Assembly (NCBI GenBank): GCA_041603535.1
Contig: JBFIEE010000036.1
Span: 1 to 38,092, forward strand
Direction: 5' to 3'
DNA from: HB2-32-21 sp041603535
GTDB taxonomy: Bacteria; Pseudomonadota; Gammaproteobacteria; Pseudomonadales; Porticoccaceae
DNA: 38,092 nucleotides
Of the stretch, positions 32,543 through 38,092 are shown one piece after another. Numbering within the stretch: position 1 is the stretch's first letter; the number at the start of each line of letters is the position of its first letter. The position numbers and the translations under genes were made by a program. The notes beneath the pieces were generated by a model. It did not search any database and was not told the origin of the DNA. It saw only the letters and a program-made list of their open reading frames with translations.

Positions 32543-33136
32543 ATGAAGACCCAACAGGTGTTCAGGGCGTACCCTCACAGCATAGCGGAGGTCAATGACG
32601 CCATCGCGACACGCTTTTGCGCACGTTGCGGCGCAACCTGCGCACAGGAAGAGATTGAAGGCGGCATCCGCTACAAGTGTAGCGCCTGTAATTTTGTCCA
32701 CTACAAGAATCCGCAACCTGCGATCGCAGTGTTGATAGAGCAGGACAATCATTTTGTCCTGGGCAGGCGCATCTCCAAAAGCCTGGGCCACGGCCAGTGG
32801 TGCCTGCCCTGCGGGTATGTCGAATACCACGAAGATTACCTAAGCGCGGCCGTACGCGAGGTTAAGGAAGAAACGACCCTTGATGTACGCATTAAGGCGA
32901 TTATTAGCGTAGTCACCAACTACCTGAAACCCAATATCCATTCGTTGGTTACGGTACTCAGCGCAGAACCATTATCTGGCGAGATAAATGCTGGCGATGG
33001 CATGGACGAAGTGCGTTGGTTTCCCTATACCGGGCAGTTTCCCGAAATGGCCTTTGAAGCGGACACCCACATTATCAGCCGCTATTTTGAGACCGACCTG
33101 ATCGGTGCTCCGGTCGATCTTAACTATTCGAAATAA
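32543..33136 (+). CDS. Zinc-ribbon Nudix hydrolase
   Basis: This 197-residue protein combines an N-terminal zinc ribbon (Cys26, Cys29, Cys46 and Cys49 in CARCG and CSAC) with a Nudix domain. The Nudix box runs from GYVEYHE to REVKEETTL. The key catalytic Glu residues of REVKEE are present, but the usual Gly near the box end is Thr. This two-part form is common in NADH pyrophosphatase relatives and uncharacterised Nudix proteins. It should cleave a nucleoside diphosphate derivative. The start is the ATG at 32543 with a weak ribosome binding site. It lies outside the conserved block, after a 199-bp gap. Confidence 0.88.
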   Translation: MKTQQVFRAYPHSIAEVNDAIATRFCARCGATCAQEEIEGGIRYKCSACNFVHYKNPQPAIAVLIEQDNHFVLGRRISKSLGHGQWCLPCGYVEYHEDYLSAAVREVKEETTLDVRIKAIISVVTNYLKPNIHSLVTVLSAEPLSGEINAGDGMDEVRWFPYTGQFPEMAFEADTHIISRYFETDLIGAPVDLNYSK

Positions 33137-33160
33137 CCGTTATTTTTTCCGGGGAGCTCA

Positions 33161-33541
33161 GTGAGATACAAAGGAAGTTGCCACTGCCAGGCCGTGACTT
33201 TTGAAGTTGAAGCCCCTAAAGGCATCGAAGCAGATTATTGTAATTGTTCTATTTGCGCAAAGTCTGGTTTCCTCCACTTAATAGTTCCTTTAACTAAATT
33301 CAGGCTAGTGAGCGGAAAAGATTCACTATCAACGTACACATTTAATACCGGTGTGGCCAAACATACGTTCTGCAAGATTTGTGGCGTCAAGCCATTTTAT
33401 GTTCCCCGATCAAATCCAGATGGTATTGACGTTAATGTTCATTGCCTGGACACAAAGCCTGCTTCGGTAAACATCTCAAAGTTTGACGGACAAAATTGGG
33501 AACAACATGCCTATAAAGTGGCGCATAAAAGTAAAACATAA
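33161..33541 (+). CDS. GFA/CENP-V family zinc protein
   Basis: This 126-residue protein belongs to the GFA (glutathione-dependent formaldehyde-activating, CENP-V) family. The zinc-binding cysteines are complete: Cys7 and Cys9 (SCHC), Cys27, Cys29 and Cys32 (CNCSIC), and Cys71 and Cys74 (CKIC). Most members have no proven enzyme activity, so formaldehyde metabolism is not assumed. The start is GTG at 33161, with GGGGAG about 6 bases upstream. Its DNA is visibly richer in A and T than its neighbours (runs such as TTTAATACC and AAAAGTAAAACATAA), which suggests a gene gained by transfer. It lies 24 bp after the Nudix gene. Confidence 0.88.
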   Translation: MRYKGSCHCQAVTFEVEAPKGIEADYCNCSICAKSGFLHLIVPLTKFRLVSGKDSLSTYTFNTGVAKHTFCKICGVKPFYVPRSNPDGIDVNVHCLDTKPASVNISKFDGQNWEQHAYKVAHKSKT

Positions 33542-33619
33542 CAAACGGGCGTACCGGACTGAAAGGATCCGAAAAAAACAAGGGGTTACCCAGGTTAACA
33601 AAGATGGTCAATGGAATGG

Positions 33620-33649
33620 TTAATCCCCCCACCTTAAAATGAGTATAAA
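33620..33649 (+). promoter_or_regulatory. Candidate hemB promoter
   Basis: A -10-like TATAAA (33644-33649) lies 18 bp after a weak -35-like TTAATC (33620-33625), within the AT-rich 162-bp gap before hemB. The transcription start would be near 33656, about 48 bases before the hemB ATG. Confidence 0.45.
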
Positions 33650-33703
33650 ATCGTCTGGTAGTACTTAAACACGCTCAACGCAACTGGATTGGAGTGGTAT
33701 TAA

Positions 33704-34726
33704 ATGGGCTGGCAATTTACCAGGGGGGGATACCCCTCCACGCGGATGCGGCGCAATCGTCGCGACGATTTCTCCAGGCGTCTGACGCGCGAACACCGGC
33801 TGTCGTGTGATGACCTGATCTTGCCGGTGTTTGTATTGGACGGCAAAAACCGACGTGAACCGATTGCCTCCATGCCTGGTGTTGAACGACTCTCTATAGA
33901 CCTGCTGGTAACACAGGCCCTTGCCTGCGTCGCCCTCGGCATCCCCGCCGTTGCCTTGTTTCCGGTTGTACCTGCGGAACAAAAAAGTCTCGAGGCAGAG
34001 CAGGCGTGGAACCCGGATGGGCTGGCGCAGCGCGCAATCAAAGCGGTAAAGGACGCGTGTCCGGACCTCGGCATTATTACCGACGTCGCACTCGACCCCT
34101 TTACTACCCACGGCCAGGATGGAATTCTGGGTGGAGCGGGCAGAGATACCGGTTATGTGCTCAACGACATTACCGTTGCCGCACTGGTTCGGCAGGCGAT
34201 ATCACACGCTGAGGCCGGGGCCGACATCGTTGCGCCCTCGGACATGATGGATGGCCGTATCGGCGCGATACGCCAGGCACTTGAAACGTCCGGCCACACC
34301 GACACCAGGATCCTCGCCTATTCCGCAAAGTATGCGTCTAGCTACTACGGCCCTTTCCGGGATGCGGTGGGCTCCGCCACCAACCTCAAAGGCGGTGATA
34401 AATACAGCTATCAAATGGATCCCGCCAACAGCGATGAAGCGCTGCACGAATGCGCTCTCGACCTGGCCGAAGGCGCGGATATCATCATGGTTAAGCCCGG
34501 CATGCCCTATCTCGACATTCTCCGTCGCGTCAAAGACGAGCTGCGAGCGCCGACTTTTGTCTACCAGGTCAGCGGCGAGTACGCCATGCACCGGGCAGCG
34601 TTTGACCACGGCTGGCTAAATCGTGATGCGGTAATTGTCGAATCCCTGCTCGCTTTCAAGCGTGCCGGTGCGGACGCCATTCTCACCTATTTTGCCCTCG
34701 ACGCCGCGCGGCTCCTGCACGACTAG
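33704..34726 (+). CDS. hemB: Delta-aminolevulinic acid dehydratase (porphobilinogen synthase)
   Basis: HemB joins two molecules of 5-aminolevulinate into porphobilinogen, an early haem step. The 340-residue chain has the Schiff-base lysines Lys209 (YSAKYAS) and Lys264 (MVKPGMPY). The metal region reads DVALDPFTTHGQDG, with Ala129, Asp131 and Asp139 where zinc-dependent enzymes have three cysteines. This is the magnesium-type pattern known in Pseudomonas aeruginosa. It has the usual N-terminal arm with TRMRRNRRDDFSR. It is preceded by a promoter-like TATAAA and is followed 7 bp later by a methyltransferase gene. Confidence 0.97.
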   Translation: MGWQFTRGGYPSTRMRRNRRDDFSRRLTREHRLSCDDLILPVFVLDGKNRREPIASMPGVERLSIDLLVTQALACVALGIPAVALFPVVPAEQKSLEAEQAWNPDGLAQRAIKAVKDACPDLGIITDVALDPFTTHGQDGILGGAGRDTGYVLNDITVAALVRQAISHAEAGADIVAPSDMMDGRIGAIRQALETSGHTDTRILAYSAKYASSYYGPFRDAVGSATNLKGGDKYSYQMDPANSDEALHECALDLAEGADIIMVKPGMPYLDILRRVKDELRAPTFVYQVSGEYAMHRAAFDHGWLNRDAVIVESLLAFKRAGADAILTYFALDAARLLHD

Positions 34727-34733
34727 AGCCGCG

Positions 34734-35810
34734 ATGAATCAGGCCTTTGAGCTCCTGCTGCCCTATTTGCAGGACGAACCTCGTGCGAACAATCAGCCAC
34801 GTTATCTGTTGGTTGCGGACGAAAACCTCTTCGGCGCGACTTTCGCGACGCTCGGCAAAACGACGGAAGTCATGAGTAACCGCTTTGATATCGCTCGGGC
34901 AGCAACTGCCGCGGGATTGATCGCCACCTTTAATGATTTTGATTTTAGCGGTTATCAACCGGCTCATTTCGCGCGCGTCTGCTATCGCGTCTCGAAGGAG
35001 AAGGCCGTTGTCGAACACATTATTGCTGAAGCATTTTCCCTGCTCCCCAGTGGTGGTGAGCTAATCCTTTGCGGCGCCAAGAAAGAAGGCATCAAACGTA
35101 TTGCGAGTGTGGCTGGCGAGTGTTTTTCGAGCGTACCGGACGTACGTAAACACGGGTTCTGGTATACCGCCCGCATCATAAAAACCGCATCCAACGACCA
35201 CGTAGCACCCGGGCGCGATGAGTCTAGCTACACACATCTTATCCCGGTGGAAACTGACCCTGGAACGGTCTTGTATACCAAACCCGGATCATTTGGCGCC
35301 GGCAAAATCGATCAGGGCAGCATCATGCTGGCTGACTACCTGCCAACTTTTTTTCAGGGTTTCGACGCCCCCCCTCGCAGCTTGCTTGATCTCGGTTGTG
35401 GCTATGGTTACCTGACTGTGTGTAGCGCGCGCCTTGGCGCGACGCGCATCGTTGCCACTGACAACTGCGCGGCCGCAATCAACACTTGCCGGGCCAACCT
35501 GGATCGTCTGTCTATTCCAGCAGAGGTGGTTGCAGACGATTGCGCTGAAGGCATCACAGAAACATTTGATGCCATTATCTGTAACCCACCCTTTCACCAG
35601 GGCTTTATTGCGAACCCAGGACTGATGGATAAGTTTCTTCGCTCGGCGGCTAACCACCTGCACGCGAAAAGTAGAGCCCTGTTTGTGGTGAATCAATTTT
35701 TAGCTCTCGAAAATACTGCTCTCCGCTACTTTGCCAATGTTGCAGTCGTGGCGAAAACCAGAAGTTTCAAGCTTGTGGTTATGAGTCAGCGGCGAAAAGG
35801 CACGAGCTGA
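34734..35810 (+). CDS. RsmC/RlmG-like rRNA guanine N2-methyltransferase
   Basis: This 358-residue protein has the two-domain layout of RsmC and RlmG, SAM-dependent enzymes that make m2G in rRNA. A degenerate N-terminal methyltransferase-like half is followed by an active C-terminal domain with LLDLGCGYGYL (207-217) and the N2-guanine signature NPPFHQG (264-270). Which rRNA site it modifies is uncertain. The frame is open to 34635 inside hemB, but the ATG at 34734 aligns with the family start and leaves a 7-bp gap after hemB. Its last 25 bp overlap the end of the convergent lipoprotein gene. Confidence 0.88.
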   Translation: MNQAFELLLPYLQDEPRANNQPRYLLVADENLFGATFATLGKTTEVMSNRFDIARAATAAGLIATFNDFDFSGYQPAHFARVCYRVSKEKAVVEHIIAEAFSLLPSGGELILCGAKKEGIKRIASVAGECFSSVPDVRKHGFWYTARIIKTASNDHVAPGRDESSYTHLIPVETDPGTVLYTKPGSFGAGKIDQGSIMLADYLPTFFQGFDAPPRSLLDLGCGYGYLTVCSARLGATRIVATDNCAAAINTCRANLDRLSIPAEVVADDCAEGITETFDAIICNPPFHQGFIANPGLMDKFLRSAANHLHAKSRALFVVNQFLALENTALRYFANVAVVAKTRSFKLVVMSQRRKGTS

Positions 35811-36310
35811 TCCAGCAACTGCTGTAGTTGCCGTCTTACCACCGAACCAGCCGGACTAAAGTTCATACCGCGATGCGCAAATTGCTCCGCGAGACTCTGT
35901 TTACCCTGCGCCAAATAGCTACTGGCCAGTAACAGATACACCTCGGGGGAGCGCGCATCCAGCCGTTGTGCCCGTTCTGCGACAGCGATAGCTCGGTCCA
36001 GTTCGTTGTTGCGATAGTGAGCCCAGGCCTCATCCAGCAGACTGGCGACCGCTCGCTGTGCAGGGCTGATAGCCTGCGCGCCCGGGGCTATCACTGCCGG
36101 CGGACTACCCACAGGGGGCTTCCGATCTTCCCGTGGGGCTCGCTGCTCCTCGCCAACGGGTGGATGGGAACCCTCCGGGGTCAGGGGCGGTTGCGGCCGG
36201 TATACTGGCGCGCCACCCGACTGTGGCATCGGCGCACAGGCGGGCAGCAAAGCCAGCAGGCTCAGCACCAGCAACGAACGAAGAAGGCAGGGTAAGCGAT
36301 GATCAATCAA
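35786..36310 (-). CDS. TPR-containing lipoprotein
   Basis: This 174-residue protein has a signal peptide ending in the lipobox LPAC, with Cys25 as the lipidated residue. The acceptor Ala after the Cys does not signal inner-membrane retention, so an outer-membrane location is likely. A Pro-rich low-complexity linker spans about 27-80. A tetratricopeptide-like helical repeat follows at about 88-155 (AWAHYRNNELDRAIAVAERAQ and YLLLASSYLAQGKQSLAEQFA). The start is TTG at 36310 with GGAACGAG upstream. It lies 57 bp after mrcB, so it is probably co-transcribed. A TPR protein beside PBP1B also occurs in Pseudomonas. A role in peptidoglycan synthesis is inferred from position. Confidence 0.82.
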   Translation of the reverse strand: MIDHRLPCLLRSLLVLSLLALLPACAPMPQSGGAPVYRPQPPLTPEGSHPPVGEEQRAPREDRKPPVGSPPAVIAPGAQAISPAQRAVASLLDEAWAHYRNNELDRAIAVAERAQRLDARSPEVYLLLASSYLAQGKQSLAEQFAHRGMNFSPAGSVVRRQLQQLLDQLVPFRR

Positions 36311-36367
36311 GTCTCGTTCCAGTTTTATAATCAGTGGTTTTTAAACAGCCAGCGGCCAACACAAGGC

Positions 36368-38092
36368 TCACCAGCGGAAAATATCTTTCAGCCAATCTGC
36401 AACACCATTCTCCGTGCGCCGCCCGCACGGTGCGTAATGCTCGGGAGCACTGCCGCTGATAAACGGCAAGTATCGCGCATTTTCACACCGCTCCTCGGTC
36501 AGTAAGCCCGTCGCCGGATCGGTCCAACGATACACCACGCCCTCCGGTTGAGCGTAGGCGAGTGACGTCACACCGAGATTGGTCATAATTTGCGACCAGA
36601 GTCTGAGCGCCCCTGAAGACCCGGTAAATGGCATTTCGCCGTTATCGTCACGGCCTATCCACACCACGGCCAGATAGTTGCCACCAAACCCAGCAAACCA
36701 GCTATCGCGCTGATCATTGGATGTTCCCGTTTTGCCCGCAAGCACGGTGCTGGCAGGCAAAACATTGTAAGCGGCTCGACCGGTGCCTTCGCGCATCACT
36801 ACCTGCAGCGCATACTGCAGCAAATGAATCGTCGCTGGACTAAAACGCGCCTCTACTTCGTAGGGATATCTCTTGAGCGGTGTATCTCCGGCAGTATAAA
36901 CGGATTCAATACCGGCCAAATGGCTGTAGAAGCCATCGCTGGCGATGGTGTGGTACAAGGTCGCCACCTCAAAAGGCGACATGGTGACGGCGCCAAGCGA
37001 CAGGGCTGGCACCTCTGGTAACGGACGCTGGTGGCCAAGTCCTTTGATGGTCTTCGCGACCTGCGGTATCCCGACCGCCATACCGAGGCGAGCAGTTGCC
37101 TGGTTGTAGGATTGCCCAAGTGCTGCATACAGGGGAACCGTGCCGTGGTCGCGGCGATCAAAATTGCGTGGTTGCCAGCGGCTACCGTCTCCGGCAGCAA
37201 CGTTAACCGGACCATCGTCAATAAGGGTAGCGAGATTGTAGTTGCCGGGCTGCTGTAAGGCGGTCAGGAACACAGCCGGCTTGATGGTGGACCCAACCTG
37301 ACGATACGCATCGAGGGCTCGGTTAAACCCGGGAAAACCGCTTTGCCGCGACCCCGCAACGGCGACGACCTGACCGGTGCCGACACGAACCACCACCGCT
37401 GCCACCTGCAGATCGCCCTTAGGGATACCCTTTTGCTGTTCCAGTGCCGGTATACCACGATCGACCGCATCCTGGAGTTTTTTCTGCGCCTGGGGATCAA
37501 AACTGGTGAATATACGCAGACCCTCCGTGCGTAAATCTGCTTCGTTGTAGTCTTCCCGCAATTCGCGCTTGACCAGATCGAGAAATGCCGGGAAGGGGTT
37601 CGTACGAGTGCCAGGATGAGGGGATATATCAAGCGGTTGAGCGCGGGCACGCTTAGCCGTAACGCCATCGACCAACTGCTGGCTTTCCAGCTGGTCAATG
37701 ACCAGATTACGGCGTTGTAACGTACGCTGCGGATGTCGCCGCGGATCATAGTAAGAGGCGCCCTTGGCCATCGCCGTCAGCAACGCAACCTGGTGTAGAT
37801 CCAGTTCGCTAATGGGCTGACGAAAATAATGTCGGCTGGCCATGCCGAAACCGTGGATAGCCCGCTGACCCGATTGCCCCAGATAAATTTCGTTTATGTA
37901 GGCCTCAAGGATTTCGGCCTTGCCATAATGAACTTCCAGCAGTATCGCCATAATGGCTTCTATGCCCTTGCGCAACAACGTCCGTTCATCACTGAGAAAG
38001 AAGTTCTTTACCAGTTGTTGCGTGATGGTACTGCCGCCCTGGGTAATCTGCCCACTGCGTATATTGCCGAGCATCGCCCTGGCGATGCCGCG
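36368..38092 (-). CDS. mrcB: Penicillin-binding protein 1B, 5' end outside the window
   Basis: This bifunctional inner-membrane enzyme polymerises glycan strands and cross-links peptides. Only the C-terminal 574 codons are inside the window; the reading frame continues past the right edge (RGIARA precedes MLGNIRSG). Visible glycosyltransferase motifs are QGGSTITQQLVKNFFL and ILEAYINEIYLGQ; the first glycosyltransferase motif with the catalytic Glu is outside. Transpeptidase motifs are STIK (catalytic Ser codon near 37289-37291), SYN, and KTGTSND near the C-terminus. It is followed by the TPR lipoprotein. PBP1B is favoured over PBP1A from the motif context and the neighbouring gene. Confidence 0.93.
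   Translation of the reverse strand, partial: RGIARAMLGNIRSGQITQGGSTITQQLVKNFFLSDERTLLRKGIEAIMAILLEVHYGKAEILEAYINEIYLGQSGQRAIHGFGMASRHYFRQPISELDLHQVALLTAMAKGASYYDPRRHPQRTLQRRNLVIDQLESQQLVDGVTAKRARAQPLDISPHPGTRTNPFPAFLDLVKRELREDYNEADLRTEGLRIFTSFDPQAQKKLQDAVDRGIPALEQQKGIPKGDLQVAAVVVRVGTGQVVAVAGSRQSGFPGFNRALDAYRQVGSTIKPAVFLTALQQPGNYNLATLIDDGPVNVAAGDGSRWQPRNFDRRDHGTVPLYAALGQSYNQATARLGMAVGIPQVAKTIKGLGHQRPLPEVPALSLGAVTMSPFEVATLYHTIASDGFYSHLAGIESVYTAGDTPLKRYPYEVEARFSPATIHLLQYALQVVMREGTGRAAYNVLPASTVLAGKTGTSNDQRDSWFAGFGGNYLAVVWIGRDDNGEMPFTGSSGALRLWSQIMTNLGVTSLAYAQPEGVVYRWTDPATGLLTEERCENARYLPFISGSAPEHYAPCGRRTENGVADWLKDIFRW

Overview
The window reads as chromosomal DNA of a Gram-negative gammaproteobacterium, probably a marine or aquatic lineage near the Pseudomonadales/Cellvibrionales. 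The main support is a housekeeping block, def-fmt-rsmB-trkA-trkH on the minus strand divergent from LysM-dprA-tsaC-hemF-aroE on the plus strand, which matches the gene order I recall from Pseudomonas. An outer-membrane TonB-dependent receptor, a BarA/GacS-like hybrid kinase, PBP1B and an Asp-type (Pseudomonas-like) HemB agree with this. The species cannot be named from the sequence alone.

Layout. 1-1.6 kb: an SDR dehydrogenase and a small ASCH-like protein, both on minus. 1.8-4.2 kb: a serC-serA serine-biosynthesis pair of the alphaproteobacterial/Methanosarcina SerC type, preceded by a short leader with two hairpins. 4.3-10.2 kb, minus strand: TonB-dependent receptor, periplasmic ABC-type binding protein and Hpt-terminated hybrid histidine kinase, a possible trans-envelope sensing module. 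10.4-21.6 kb, plus strand: eleven genes for acyl-CoA and alcohol/carbonyl metabolism. They are a phosphatase-like protein, an ACAD10/11-type acyl-CoA dehydrogenase, an APH-type kinase, two tandem MDR reductases, two SDRs, pdxH, a second histidine phosphatase, a sulfotransferase and an acyl-CoA ligase. 21.7-27.5 kb, minus: trkH, trkA, rsmB, fmt, def. 27.6-35.8 kb, plus: LysM protein, dprA, tsaC, hemF, aroE, Nudix hydrolase, GFA-family protein, hemB and an RsmC/RlmG-like methyltransferase. 35.8-38.1 kb, minus: a TPR lipoprotein and mrcB, which runs off the right edge.

The most interesting inference is that the 10.4-21.6 kb cluster contains counterparts of the LvaA (kinase), LvaC (acyl-CoA dehydrogenase), LvaD (SDR) and LvaE (CoA ligase) steps of 4-hydroxyacyl-CoA breakdown. 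In that route a hydroxyl group is phosphorylated and then removed. Here these genes sit with tandem reductases and a sulfotransferase, so the substrate may be a hydroxylated or sulfated lipid rather than levulinate. The second candidate system is the receptor/binding-protein/kinase trio, whose promoter region carries an 11-bp inverted repeat. No RNA genes, insertion sequences, CRISPR arrays, phage genes or convincing intrinsic terminators were seen.
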